A stretch of DNA of 51,630 nt from a bacterium (GTDB taxonomy: Bacteria > Bacillota > Clostridia > Lachnospirales > Lachnospiraceae), in assembly GCA_030524675.1 (NCBI GenBank), contig JAUNGE010000024.1, positions 1-51,630 of the forward strand, in the 5' to 3' direction. Position numbers and translations under genes: made by a program. The notes under the pieces are model-generated. The model was not told where the DNA came from and searched no databases. It saw only the letters and a list, made by a program, of their open reading frames with translations. Of this stretch, positions 38,273-47,431 are shown in pieces (position 1 is the first letter of the stretch; each line of letters starts with the position of its first letter).

Positions 38273-39517
38273 TTACTGTTCTTCTTTGTTTTCCTCTTCC
38301 TTGCGGCGCAGAATATCGTATTCTCTCAGCTCCATGCCCAAATCCACGTACAGAATCTGTCTCGCATGGGGTGCGCTCTCCACTGCATTTTTCTCTTCGT
38401 CATACAATCCTCTCACAGTTGCCTGTATATTCGCGCCATCCGGACGCATCACCTCGATGGATTCTCCCACAGAGAACTTGTTCTTCTGCTCAAAACGCCC
38501 GAATCCTCTTTCATCTACCTCGGAGATGGTGCCTAGATACGTATAGTCGGTACTGTAAGTATTGTTGGTATAAATCTGCGCATCCGCTCCTGGCTTTCCA
38601 AAATAAAATCCGGTCGTAAATTCCCGATTGGTGCACTTGGCAATCTCTGCCCTGTACCATGGAAGTCTCTCCCTGTACAGATTCGGGTCTTTCTGATAAT
38701 CGTCAATCGCATGGCGGTATGCGCGCGCCACAGTCGCCACATACAGAGCCGTCTTCATGCGCCCTTCTATCTTAAAGCTGTCAATTCCCGCCTCAATCAT
38801 CTCCGGAATGTGCTCCACCATACAAAGGTCCTTGGAATTGAAAATGAAAGTTCCTCTCTCATTTTCATACACCGGCATATATTCGCCCGGACGCTTTTCC
38901 TCCATCAGCGTGTATTTCCAGCGGCATGGATGCGTGCAAGCTCCCTGGTTCGCATCGCGTCCTGTCAGATAATTGCTCAGAAGACATCTTCCTGAGTAGG
39001 AAATGCACATAGCGCCATGGATAAAGCTCTCAATCTCCATATCCTCCGGAATCCTGTCCCGAATCTGCCGAATCTCTGCCAGAGACAGCTCACGCGCAGA
39101 CACCACGCGCTTTGCTCCCAGCGAATACCAGAACAGATAGGTCCCATAGTTTGTATTGTTCGCCTGTGTGCTGATATGAATCTCCATATCCGGCAGCACG
39201 CGCCTTGCTATCCCGAACACACCTGGGTCGGAGATAATCAGCGCATCCGGCCCGATTTCTCGCAGTTCCTCAAAATACTGCTCCACACCAGCCAAATCGT
39301 CATTGTGCGCTAGAATATTCGCTGTAATGTACACCCGCACACCGCGCGCGTGAGCAAACGCAATGCCTTCCTTCATGTCTTCTTTTGAAAAATTCTTCGC
39401 CTTCGCTCGAAGCCCGAACGCCTCCCCGCCAAAGTACACCGCATCTGCGCCGTACATCACCGCAGTCTTTAAAACCTCCAGACTCCCTGCCGGAATCAGC
39501 AATTCTGTCTTTCTCAT
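38273..39517 (-). CDS. U32 family protein, TrhP-like (tRNA U34 hydroxylation)
   Basis: Peptidase U32 family protein, 414 residues; relatives in E. coli and B. subtilis (TrhP, YrrN/YrrO) form 5-hydroxyuridine at tRNA position 34. Signature SFIHGAMCISYSGRCLLSNYLTGRDANQGACTHPCRW in the middle (about residues 165-200) carries the conserved Cys residues that may hold an iron-sulfur cluster. The start at 39517 has AAAGGA upstream; the open frame continues without a start site. It lies 43 bases after trmR, as in B. subtilis. Confidence 0.88.
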   Translation of the reverse strand: MRKTELLIPAGSLEVLKTAVMYGADAVYFGGEAFGLRAKAKNFSKEDMKEGIAFAHARGVRVYITANILAHNDDLAGVEQYFEELREIGPDALIISDPGVFGIARRVLPDMEIHISTQANNTNYGTYLFWYSLGAKRVVSARELSLAEIRQIRDRIPEDMEIESFIHGAMCISYSGRCLLSNYLTGRDANQGACTHPCRWKYTLMEEKRPGEYMPVYENERGTFIFNSKDLCMVEHIPEMIEAGIDSFKIEGRMKTALYVATVARAYRHAIDDYQKDPNLYRERLPWYRAEIAKCTNREFTTGFYFGKPGADAQIYTNNTYSTDYTYLGTISEVDERGFGRFEQKNKFSVGESIEVMRPDGANIQATVRGLYDEEKNAVESAPHARQILYVDLGMELREYDILRRKEEENKEEQ

Positions 39518-39560
39518 GTAGTATTCCTTTCCGTTCCTTCTAGTACTTGTATCGCTTCTG

Positions 39561-40211
39561 TTACTTCTGCCTTTCACGCTTTTTTACACTCACTGCAACC
39601 CCGTCTCCGACCGGCACAATCGAGCTTGTAAGCTCCGGATGATGCGTCAGCGTAAACAAATATTCACGAATTCTCGCATGAATCGTGCGGTCACGTCTCT
39701 CCACAGCAAACCGCGATTCCACAATCCGCCCATCCTGGAGCACATTATCAGAGAGAAGAATCCCTCCTGGTGCCAGAACACGCAGAATATCCGGCAGCCA
39801 ATGAATGTACTGTCCCTTCGCAGCGTCCATAAAAATCAAGTCGTAGGGTCCTTCCAGTGCCGCGAGCACTTTGCCTGCATCCCCTTCCATCAGGTGAATC
39901 CGGCTTTCTCCCGCTTTTTTCAGATTTTCTGCTGCCTTTTGAATCCTGTCTCTGTCTGTTTCAATCGTTGTAATCTCACACGCCTTTGGCATAATCCGGC
40001 TCATGAGAAGCGCAGAATAGCCAACAGCCGTCCCCACCTCGAGAATGGCCGATGGATTTGCCGCCGCTGTCATCGTCTCCAAAAAAGCTGCCGTCTCCTT
40101 CTTTATAATGGGAACACCGGCCTCTCTTGCCTCTTTTTCTATCTCATCCAGGACCCCGCGGCTTCTCTCCAGCGAACAGATATAATCCCGAATACGCTCA
40201 TTCACTATCAT
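39561..40211 (-). CDS. trmR: O-methyltransferase TrmR-like (tRNA 5-methoxyuridine 34)
   Basis: SAM-dependent methyltransferase, 216 residues, of the family that in B. subtilis (YrrM/TrmR) methylates 5-hydroxyuridine 34 to 5-methoxyuridine. Motif I ILEVGTAVGYSALLMS (near 56-71), acidic loop TIETDRDRI and the metal-site DLIFMDAAKGQY and LLSDNVL are present. It overlaps the end of the MltG-like gene by 14 bases and is followed by the U32 gene, giving the two successive steps of one tRNA modification. Confidence 0.88.
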   Translation of the reverse strand: MIVNERIRDYICSLERSRGVLDEIEKEAREAGVPIIKKETAAFLETMTAAANPSAILEVGTAVGYSALLMSRIMPKACEITTIETDRDRIQKAAENLKKAGESRIHLMEGDAGKVLAALEGPYDLIFMDAAKGQYIHWLPDILRVLAPGGILLSDNVLQDGRIVESRFAVERRDRTIHARIREYLFTLTHHPELTSSIVPVGDGVAVSVKKRERQK

Positions 40212-40599
40212 CGCTCTTGCCCGCCTTGTTCAAATATTGTATGATTTCCCGTCCCGTCATAGAAGTATTTAAAGTGTATGTCCCAGGCACCGGTTCACAG
40301 TCAAACAGCCAGTACTGCACCATAAATACCATCTCATCTTGAATCAGACCTTTGTCCTTCAGAATTTTCGCAACAGAAGTCATGGCCGGTTTTTCTGGGA
40401 TTGTAATTTGCTTCTCCACACCCGGCGCTTCTGAAACTGCTGTAGAATTAAAGATTTCATACCCAAACCGATATCCTCTGACTGCGCCTGCATACAAAAG
40501 CATCACCACCAGTACCCAGAATGCAATTCTGCTGACAGTATGCAGTACACCAAGTCCGATTTTCACAGCCTCCTCTGTTGTGTCATTCTTCCTTCTCAT
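40198..40599 (-). CDS. MltG-like protein lacking the catalytic domain
   Basis: 133 residues. An N-terminal membrane helix (about 24-43) is followed by the LysM-like region of MltG/YceG (ITIPEKPAMTSVAKILKDKGLI ... PGTYTLNTSMTGREIIQYL). The lytic transglycosylase domain, with its catalytic glutamate, is absent and the frame ends normally at TGA inside trmR. It occupies the place of yrrL/mltG in the B. subtilis order. It may act as a binding or regulatory relative of MltG. AAGGAG is 11 bases upstream of ATG. Confidence 0.8.
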   Translation of the reverse strand: MRRKNDTTEEAVKIGLGVLHTVSRIAFWVLVVMLLYAGAVRGYRFGYEIFNSTAVSEAPGVEKQITIPEKPAMTSVAKILKDKGLIQDEMVFMVQYWLFDCEPVPGTYTLNTSMTGREIIQYLNKAGKSDDSE

Positions 40600-40667
40600 G
40601 CGGAATTCTTCTCCTTATACTTCCATATATGCCTTATGCGGTAACAGCTCCAGCTATTGGATTCCTA

Positions 40668-42434
40668 TCACACTTCCATAATAATCGGGAGAATCATCGG
40701 ATTTCTCTTCATTTTTCTCCACAAAAATTCGCTCAGACTGTCACGGATCACGTTTTTAATCTTGCTCCAGTCGCTGACATGGTGCTCCAGACATTCTCCC
40801 AAAGCTGCATCCACCACTGCCTTCGCCTCTTCCATCAGGCTTTCCGCCTCGCGGACATACACGAATCCTCGGGACACGATATCTGGTCCCGCTAAAAGCT
40901 GGTTTGTGTAGCGCTCCAGTGTGAGCACCACGACAATGATACCGTTCTGCGCCAGGTTCTGTCTGTCACGCAGCACAATATTTCCCACGTCGCCCACGCC
41001 AAGGCCGTCCACCAGAACACTTCCCGCCTGCACACGGCCCGCCTGGCAGATGCCGTCCTCCGAGACCTCAACCACATCACCGGATGCCATAATCATGATA
41101 TTTTCTTTCGGAATTCCCATGGATTCTGCAATATTTTTCTGTGCCATCAGATGGCGGTACTCACCGTGAACCGGCAGGGCATATTTGGGATGAACCAAAG
41201 AGTACATCAGCTTGATTTCCTCCTGGCAGGCATGTCCAGACACATGGGTATCCTGAGAAATGACCTCTGCACCCTTCATCGACAGCTCATTGATGACTCT
41301 CGCCACCGCCTTCTCATTTCCAGGAATCGGTGTGGAGCTCATAATCACCACATCCGTCGGAAGAATTGTCACTTTCTTGTGAAGGGAGGACGCCATCCTC
41401 GACAGTGCTGCCAAAGACTCTCCCTGGCTTCCTGTCGTGATAATCACGGTCTGTTCCGGCGTATAATTGCGCAGATTTTCAATATCAATCAGCGTGCCAT
41501 CCGGAATATTGATATATCCCAGCTCGCTCGCCGTACCGATGACATTCACCATACTGCGGCCCTCAATCACGACTTTTCTTCCATACTTATACGCAGAATT
41601 AATAACCTGCTGCACACGGTCCACATTGGATGCGAAAGTCGCCACAATGATACGGCTGTTCTTGTGCTCCGCAAAAATCCCGTCAAACGTCTTTCCCACT
41701 GTGCGCTCCGACATGGTAAATCCTGGGCGCATCGCATTCGTACTGTCGCACATCATTGCCAGCACGCCCTTCTTTCCAAGCTCTGCAAAGCGCTGCAAAT
41801 CTGCCGGTTCACCAAACACAGGGGTATAGTCGATTTTAAAATCACCCGTATGCAGGATAGTTCCGGCCGGTGTGAAAATTGCCAGCGCGCAGGCATCCGC
41901 AATACTGTGGTTTGTCTTGATAAACTCGATACGGAAACATCCCAGATTGATGGATTGTCCGTGTTTTACCACTTTCCGTTTTGTCGTTTTCAGTAAATTA
42001 TGTTCTTTTAATTTATTTTCAATCAGAGCCACGGTCAATTTGGTTCCATAAACTGGAGCGTTGACATCCTTCAGCACATATGGCAGCGCACCGATATGGT
42101 CCTCATGACCGTGGGTAATCACAAATCCTTTTAATTTATCCAGGTTGTTTTTCAGATACGTCACATCCGGAATTACCAAGTCAATGCCCAGCATATCCTC
42201 TCCTGGAAACATCAGTCCGCAGTCAATCACAATCATAGTATCCTCATACTCAATGACTGTCATATTCATTCCAATGTGCTCCAGTCCGCCCAGAGGGATA
42301 ATTTTTACCGCATTGCTTTTCTTTCCGCCACTTTTCTCTGCCTGCTTATCACTATATTTCTCACTATATTTTTCATTGTATTTTTCGTTATGCTTTTCGT
42401 TCAAATTCTCATTTCTTCCAAATCCTTGTTTCAA
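40668..42434 (-). CDS. rnj: Ribonuclease J
   Basis: Metallo-beta-lactamase/beta-CASP ribonuclease for mRNA decay and rRNA maturation, 588 residues. HGHEDHIG (HxHxDH) is the zinc site; later segments HTGDFKIDYTPV and TGSQGE follow, with the C-terminal dimerisation domain. The start is a TTG at 42434 with GGAGGTG 8-10 bases upstream; no ATG occurs before the core fold, so TTG is well supported. The first about 40 residues are an extension built of NEKY/SEKY-type repeats not needed by the fold. Confidence 0.94.
   Translation of the reverse strand: MKQGFGRNENLNEKHNEKYNEKYSEKYSDKQAEKSGGKKSNAVKIIPLGGLEHIGMNMTVIEYEDTMIVIDCGLMFPGEDMLGIDLVIPDVTYLKNNLDKLKGFVITHGHEDHIGALPYVLKDVNAPVYGTKLTVALIENKLKEHNLLKTTKRKVVKHGQSINLGCFRIEFIKTNHSIADACALAIFTPAGTILHTGDFKIDYTPVFGEPADLQRFAELGKKGVLAMMCDSTNAMRPGFTMSERTVGKTFDGIFAEHKNSRIIVATFASNVDRVQQVINSAYKYGRKVVIEGRSMVNVIGTASELGYINIPDGTLIDIENLRNYTPEQTVIITTGSQGESLAALSRMASSLHKKVTILPTDVVIMSSTPIPGNEKAVARVINELSMKGAEVISQDTHVSGHACQEEIKLMYSLVHPKYALPVHGEYRHLMAQKNIAESMGIPKENIMIMASGDVVEVSEDGICQAGRVQAGSVLVDGLGVGDVGNIVLRDRQNLAQNGIIVVVLTLERYTNQLLAGPDIVSRGFVYVREAESLMEEAKAVVDAALGECLEHHVSDWSKIKNVIRDSLSEFLWRKMKRNPMILPIIMEV
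42349..42410 (-). repeat. 12-bp tandem repeats in the RNase J N-terminus
   Basis: About five degenerate units with a 12-base period encode the four-residue repeats NEKH, NEKY, NEKY, SEKY, SDKQ. Because 12 is a multiple of three, unit gain or loss keeps the frame, so length may vary between strains. Confidence 0.7.
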
Positions 42435-42710
42435 ATAAATGACACCTCCATATTTTTTCCAGTTTTCTCCTCTTTCCTGCTGCTTTTCCTGTCTCCATCC
42501 CTGTGTGTTCGTGTCTATTTTCGTTCCCTGTTTCTCAAAAATTTTCGGCTGTTATTGTTTTACAGATATCCTTCTGGTCCTGTCTCATCATGGGCTCTAC
42601 CAAACTGTTCTAATCTCTTTTTCAGGAATTCAGATCTATCTGGATAGTTTTTCCTCTTTCTTATTCTCTTAATTTTTTATTCTCTTAATGTTGTTATCTT
42701 CTCAATGTTC

Positions 42711-42989
42711 TTATTTCACAATCTCCATGTCTTCGTCACTCAGAAGCTCCGTAAAAATTCGGAACATATAGTCCATCTCTGCTTCATTTTCCACAAACTC
42801 ATAGACAGCTTCCTCCTCGTCATCGCGGGAAACATCTTTCAGAACATAACATTCTCCATCTTCTTCCTCATCGCTGTCCGTCACCAAAAGATAATTCATT
42901 CCATTGATTCTGGTTTCCTCCAGAACATAAAAATCCACAGATTCTCCGTCCGCATACAATGTAATCTTCTTGTCGTTCTTTTCTTCCAT
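42711..42989 (-). CDS. DUF1292 family protein (YrzB-like)
   Basis: 92-residue acidic cytoplasmic protein of the DUF1292 family: ITLYADGESVDFYVLEE at the start, then LVTDSDEEEDGECYVLKDV and a Glu-rich C-terminal half. Function unknown; normally encoded directly after ruvX in Firmicutes, as here (13-base gap). GGAG precedes ATG. The 276-base gap on its downstream side (42435-42710) is T-rich and holds no gene. Confidence 0.9.
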   Translation of the reverse strand: MEEKNDKKITLYADGESVDFYVLEETRINGMNYLLVTDSDEEEDGECYVLKDVSRDDEEEAVYEFVENEAEMDYMFRIFTELLSDEDMEIVK

Positions 42990-43002
42990 GTTTACTCCAT
43001 CT

Positions 43003-43548
43003 TTACTTTATATTTGCTTCGCTTTCCTGACATTCTTTCTGATTCTTCGCCGCTGTTATTGCCGTTTCATCTACATCTGCCGCTTTATCTACATTCTGTT
43101 CTGCCCTGTCAGCCTTCTGTCTTGATTCATGCTGTTTCGCATCCAAATAATCCTGCAGAATCAACATAGCAGCAATCTTGTCAATATACGTTTTGCGGTT
43201 CTCCCGCCTCACTCCGCTCTCAATCAGTATCTGCTCTGCCTCCACAGTCGTCAACCGCTCGTCCCATAAGACAACAGGAAGTCCCGTCCGTCTCGCCAGC
43301 ATATCGCGAAACACTTCCGTCTTTCTCGCACGTTCACCGATCGTACCATCCATGTTTTTAGGATACCCCAAAACCAGAAGTTCAACCTCATATTCTGCAA
43401 TCAATGCCTCAATTCTAGCACATGTCTGCCGGAGTTTATCCTCATTTTTGCGTACAATCGTCTCGACCCCCTGAGCTGTCCATCCGAGAGTATCGCTTAC
43501 CGCCACTCCGACAGTCTTGGAGCCAAAATCCAATCCCATAATTCGCAT
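43003..43548 (-). CDS. ruvX: RuvX/YqgF nuclease
   Basis: RNase H-fold nuclease acting in pre-16S rRNA 5' processing and/or Holliday junction resolution. [15 protein letters not shown] (near residue 4) has the first catalytic aspartate, [12 protein letters not shown] the glutamate and [14 protein letters not shown] the last aspartate. About 40 residues of charged Ala/Glu/Lys/Gln-rich tail follow the family domain. The start at 43548 is set by the fold start. Between ireB and DUF1292, the standard Firmicute trio. Confidence 0.93.
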   Translation of the reverse strand: MRIMGLDFGSKTVGVAVSDTLGWTAQGVETIVRKNEDKLRQTCARIEALIAEYEVELLVLGYPKNMDGTIGERARKTEVFRDMLARRTGLPVVLWDERLTTVEAEQILIESGVRRENRKTYIDKIAAMLILQDYLDAKQHESRQKADRAEQNVDKAADVDETAITAAKNQKECQESEANIK

Positions 43549-43669
43549 TCTTTTATTTCCCCATAGCAAAATAAGCTGGTTAATCAACCAACTTTTCTGC
43601 TGTCTTCGTGTACATATTTCAGAACTGTCCGTATCGGCCCTGCCACCAGCAAAGACCAATGTCCGCCTT

Positions 43670-43930
43670 TTACTTGAACTTCGTATCTACATACGTGCGC
43701 ATCAGTTCTTCCAAAATCTCATCACGTTCCACTTTCATAATCAGGCTTCTGGCGCTGTTATGGCTGGTGATATACGTAGGGTCACCAGAAATAATGTAGC
43801 CGACAATCTGATTGATAGGATTGTATCCCTTCTCAGTCAGGGCAACATAAACCTGTTCTAAGACCTGGCTTACTTCCAGTTTATTTTCCTGTGGAGCTTT
43901 AAAAAATTGTGTATTATAAATGCTACCCAT
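43670..43930 (-). CDS. ireB: IreB family regulatory phosphoprotein
   Basis: 86 residues, UPF0297/DUF965 family; in enterococci IreB is a substrate of the Ser/Thr kinase IreK and influences cephalosporin tolerance. The sequence from [16 protein letters not shown] through [27 protein letters not shown] to [11 protein letters not shown] is highly characteristic. First gene of ireB-ruvX-DUF1292, with its own promoter. Confidence 0.94.
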   Translation of the reverse strand: MGSIYNTQFFKAPQENKLEVSQVLEQVYVALTEKGYNPINQIVGYIISGDPTYITSHNSARSLIMKVERDEILEELMRTYVDTKFK

Positions 43931-43959
43931 CTTCTCACGTCCTTTAGTTGTTCATTACT

Positions 43960-43988
43960 ATTCTATACGATAATAACCAATTCGGCAA
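43960..43988 (-). promoter_or_regulatory. ireB operon promoter
   Basis: On the minus strand TTGCCG (43988-43983) and TAGAAT (43965-43960) are separated by 17 bases; the start codon is at 43930. Confidence 0.65.
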
Positions 43989-44053
43989 GGGAATAATTCT
44001 TAAATTTTCTCATACAATTCTGTACAATTCGACAAAATTCTATAAATTTTTCA

Positions 44054-45367
44054 TCAATCTGTCTGCATCAGCCAGATTTCTTCGCTTATCATTGCTGCAA
44101 ATTTGCCAGTAACCAGCATATTTTTGTGATATCCGTCAGCTGAGACTGCCGCTTTCACATATTCCTTCGTATGGCCAATCCAGAATTTCCTGCCGTCGAG
44201 TTCCAATTCTTCTTCCAGAAGAATCGTCTCCTCCTTTCCTGCAAAAGACTCTCTGTACGCGAGAGACATCTGCTTCTCCAGTGCCAGAAGCACATCGCTT
44301 CTCGCGCTCTTCACCTGCTCTGGAACCTGCTGCGGCATGTCTGCAGCCTTCGTCCCTGCACGTCTTGAATATTTAAACACATGCATCTCATAAAAATGCA
44401 CTTTCTCCAGAAACTGCCTTGTCTCCAAAAATTCCTCTTCCGTCTCTCCTGGAAATCCCACAATCACATCCGTTGTAATGGCCGGATTTTCATACACGCT
44501 GCGCAAGATTCCACATTTTTCCAGGTATTCTGCCGCCGTGTACCGTCTGTTCATCCTCTTTAATGTCGCATCGCACCCGCTCTGCAAGGACAGGTGAAAA
44601 TGCGGACACACCTTCGGCAGGGCTGCCAGACTTCCCGCAAATTCCTCCGTGATAATGCGCGGTTCCAAGGACCCAAGGCGAATCCGCTCCACCCCGCTAA
44701 TCTCATGAAGAGCTCGAATCAGTTCCAGAAGTCCGATTCTCTTTTCGGCCGGAAAATCCACACCATACGAACTCAGATGGATGCCTGTGAGCACCAGTTC
44801 CCGATATCCCGCAGCCGCCAGACTCCTCGCCTCATCCAGCACATCTTTCAGCTCACGGCTTCTCACACGCCCTCTGGTATAGGGAATGATACAGTAGCTG
44901 CAAAACTGGTTGCAGCCGTCCTGCACCTTCATAAACGCCCTGGTATGGTCCGCGATTCTCTCAATGTGAAGAGCTTCATACTCCTTTGTCTTCGCAATAT
45001 CAATCAGACCTTCTGCCTCTTTTCCTGCAAAAAACTGTTCCAGCAGGTCTGGAAGTTCTGCTTTTTTATTGTTGCCGATAATCATATCCACAGCCGCATC
45101 TTCCAGCAGCTTTTCCCCCACAGCCTGCACATAACAGCCCGCGGCCACCACCACAGCATCTGGATTCTTTGCCTTTGCGCGGTGCAGCATCTGTCTGGAC
45201 TTTTTATCTGACACATTCGTCACAGAACATGTATTAATAATATACACATCCGCTCTCTCCGAAAAATCTACAATCTCGTACCCCGCCTTCTCCAAAAGCT
45301 GCTGCATAGCCTCTGTCTCATATGAATTCACCTTGCAGCCAAGGTTATGAAAAGCTGCTTTTCTCAT
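44054..45367 (-). CDS. mtaB: tRNA t6A37 methylthiotransferase MtaB
   Basis: Radical SAM methylthiotransferase converting t6A37 to ms2t6A37 in ANN-decoding tRNAs, 437 residues. The N-terminal cluster cysteines are in HNLGCKVN, NTCSVT and VAAGCYVQ; the radical SAM motif is CNQFCSYCIIP (CxxxCxxC); a TRAM-like domain ends the protein. The HNLGCKVN start and QDGCNQFC spacing fit MtaB (YqeV) rather than MiaB. AGGAG precedes the ATG. Confidence 0.94.
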   Translation of the reverse strand: MRKAAFHNLGCKVNSYETEAMQQLLEKAGYEIVDFSERADVYIINTCSVTNVSDKKSRQMLHRAKAKNPDAVVVAAGCYVQAVGEKLLEDAAVDMIIGNNKKAELPDLLEQFFAGKEAEGLIDIAKTKEYEALHIERIADHTRAFMKVQDGCNQFCSYCIIPYTRGRVRSRELKDVLDEARSLAAAGYRELVLTGIHLSSYGVDFPAEKRIGLLELIRALHEISGVERIRLGSLEPRIITEEFAGSLAALPKVCPHFHLSLQSGCDATLKRMNRRYTAAEYLEKCGILRSVYENPAITTDVIVGFPGETEEEFLETRQFLEKVHFYEMHVFKYSRRAGTKAADMPQQVPEQVKSARSDVLLALEKQMSLAYRESFAGKEETILLEEELELDGRKFWIGHTKEYVKAAVSADGYHKNMLVTGKFAAMISEEIWLMQTD

Positions 45368-45426
45368 TTTGTTATCTCCTATTTAAAATTTCAGTCCGCA
45401 AAACCTATTTTCATGCAATATCACTA

Positions 45427-45454
45427 TTGACTTTTCTTCTTTTCCCGGTAAAAT
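45427..45454 (+). promoter_or_regulatory. Promoter of the HPr-like gene
   Basis: TTGACT (45427-45432) and TAAAAT (45449-45454) with a 16-base spacer; strong AAGGAGG follows about 55 bases later. Confidence 0.7.
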
Positions 45455-45525
45455 TAAAGCAAGAGATGTGGTCTTAATGGAGTCCCGAAAATCCATTGCT
45501 TGTAAAATATAAGGAGGTTTTTTTC

Positions 45526-45759
45526 ATGAAAACAGTTCGTATTTCTCTTAATTCCATTGATAAGGTTAAATCTTTTGTAAACGATTTAACAAAATTTGAT
45601 ACTGATTTTGATTTAGTATCCGGCAGATATGTAATAGATGCAAAATCCATCATGGGAATTTTCAGTCTGGACCTGTCAAAGCCAATCGACTTAAACATCC
45701 ACGCTGAGTCTGATATCGACGAAATTTTAGCAGTACTCTCCCCATATATTATCCAGTAA
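45526..45759 (+). CDS. HPr-like protein without the phospho-histidine
   Basis: 77 residues of the HPr/Crh fold. The segment AKSIMGIFSLDL retains the regulatory serine (Ser41, equivalent to Ser46 of HPr), but the N-terminal active-site GIHARP motif with His15 is gone: residues 7-20 read SLNSIDKVKSFVND. It therefore cannot pass phosphate as a PTS carrier and is closer in logic to Crh, a carbon-catabolite co-regulator, if HPr kinase still recognises it. Only plus-strand gene in this block, with its own promoter and AAGGAGG site. Confidence 0.85.
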   Translation: MKTVRISLNSIDKVKSFVNDLTKFDTDFDLVSGRYVIDAKSIMGIFSLDLSKPIDLNIHAESDIDEILAVLSPYIIQ

Positions 45760-45774
45760 TCTGTCAGAGTATTC

Positions 45775-45816
45775 CATGAAGTCAAATATATTTGATTTCA
45801 CATATTTGATTTCATG
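45775..45816 (+). repeat. Palindrome and direct repeat downstream of the HPr-like gene
   Basis: The core TCAAATATATTTGA is a perfect 14-bp palindrome flanked by TGAA and TTCA, and ATATTTGATTTCA occurs twice 14 bases apart (45788-45800, 45802-45814). The remainder of the gap to 46036 has no gene. Confidence 0.55.
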
Positions 45817-45958
45817 TACTGTATTGCTGTACTGCACAAGGTTGCATGACCAGACATTACATATCGTTTCGTTCAGCAGAAAAACAGTAGACTTAATGAA
45901 TTTTAGCGAAACTTAGCTGAACTGATTTTTCGTCAAATCGAACGCAATCACAATCTCA

Positions 45959-45986
45959 AAGACGCCCAGTCAAGAACGGGCGTCTT
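45959..45986. terminator. Terminator between the HPr-like gene and thiI
   Basis: 9-bp perfect stem AAGACGCCC/GGGCGTCTT with a 10-base loop, then ATTCTTTTT on the plus strand; on the minus strand it is followed by TTTGAG. It can serve both convergent genes. Confidence 0.75.
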
Positions 45987-46036
45987 ATTCTTTTTACCGC
46001 AGTTGCTATCACACTATCACAATTTTTTACCTAACA

Positions 46037-47239
46037 TTATACCATGCTGTCTTCCGGCGCGCACCAGATGACTTCTACCGTATCGATCGCTGTCTTCACC
46101 AGCTCTTCCATCTTCTCCCCAAGTTTCTTCTCGGACTTCTGAATCGCCTTTAAGCTCGGCTTCGTCACTGGATGCTTCGCGACAAAGATAGTACAGCAGT
46201 CCTCATACGGCAGCACGGAAGTCTCATACGTCTTGATTTTCTCTGAGATATCGACGATATCCTGCTTGTCAAATCCGATTAGCGGGCGGAATACTGGCAT
46301 GGTGCAGACTTCATTGGTACACACCAGGGACTGTACTGTCTGTGAAGCCACCTGTCCGATGCTCTCTCCGGTAATCAGCGCCAGACATTCTCTGTCATAT
46401 GCCAAAGTCTGTGCAATCCGCATCATATAGCGTCTCATGATAATCGTCAATTCCTCATGCGGACACTGGTCATAGATATAGAGCTGACAGTCTGTAAAAT
46501 TTACAATGTTCAGGCGGATTGCCCCGCTGTAACGTGCTACCAGCTTCGCCAAATCCACCACTTTTTGCTTTGCTCTCTCACTCGTGTACGGCGGTGCGTG
46601 GAAATATGTCGCCTCAATCACAACGCCTCGCTTTGCGACCATCCATCCCGCAACAGGGCTGTCAATGCCTCCAGAAAGCAAAAGCATTGCCTTGCCGTTT
46701 GTTCCAACCGGCATACCGCCTGGTCCTGGGATGCGCAGAGAGTAGATGTTGATTCGATTGCGCACTTCCACATGCAGCATCACATCCGGATGATGCACAT
46801 CCACCTTTGTCTCTGGAAATGCGCGCAAAATCATCTCGCCCAAGTCACGGTTCATCTGCTCTGAATGAATCGGATACTGTTTATTTCCGCGGCGCGCCAC
46901 GACCTTAAAGGTCAGTTTCTTATCTGGATATACTTCATCCATGTATTTTAACACCTGCTGCTTTAAATCCTCATATCCATTGTCATCCACCTGCATCATC
47001 GGACAGATTTCCACCACACCGAATACCGTCTGCAAGGCTTCCACCGTCTCATCGTACTCAAATGCTGTCTTTGCAGTCACATAGATGCGTCCAGACTCCT
47101 TTCCCACATGAAACTCCCCATCTACACGCTTCAGGGCCGCCCTGATCTGCCTTACCAAAGCATCCTCAAACATATAGCGGTTCTTTCCCTTCGTGCCGAT
47201 CTCGGCATATTTAATTAAAAATGACTGAAACATATGCAT
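46037..47239 (-). CDS. thiI: tRNA 4-thiouridine synthase ThiI
   Basis: Adenylates U8 of tRNA and transfers sulfur to give 4-thiouridine; also contributes to thiamine thiazole synthesis in some bacteria. N-terminal ferredoxin-like and THUMP domains (residues about 1-165), then the PP-loop LLSGGIDSPVAGW. About 400 residues with no C-terminal rhodanese domain, the Bacillus-type form that takes sulfur directly from a cysteine desulfurase. That partner is encoded upstream. Starts at 47239 and 47233 are both possible behind AAAGGA. Confidence 0.94.
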   Translation of the reverse strand: MHMFQSFLIKYAEIGTKGKNRYMFEDALVRQIRAALKRVDGEFHVGKESGRIYVTAKTAFEYDETVEALQTVFGVVEICPMMQVDDNGYEDLKQQVLKYMDEVYPDKKLTFKVVARRGNKQYPIHSEQMNRDLGEMILRAFPETKVDVHHPDVMLHVEVRNRINIYSLRIPGPGGMPVGTNGKAMLLLSGGIDSPVAGWMVAKRGVVIEATYFHAPPYTSERAKQKVVDLAKLVARYSGAIRLNIVNFTDCQLYIYDQCPHEELTIIMRRYMMRIAQTLAYDRECLALITGESIGQVASQTVQSLVCTNEVCTMPVFRPLIGFDKQDIVDISEKIKTYETSVLPYEDCCTIFVAKHPVTKPSLKAIQKSEKKLGEKMEELVKTAIDTVEVIWCAPEDSMV

Positions 47240-47431
47240 ATCGTTCTTTATTCCTTTCCACATTCTATGCGCTGTATCCCTGTATCCTTGTATCACTTTT
47301 CTGTATCTACATACATCTTCTTTTATCTGTGCTGTTTCTTATCTCTTCTGTCTCTTATCTGTCGTGTCTGTCATCTGCCCTTGCGCCCATTCTTTTAGGT
47401 TTCATCCTTCTTTGTCCCGCGTTCTTTTCAT

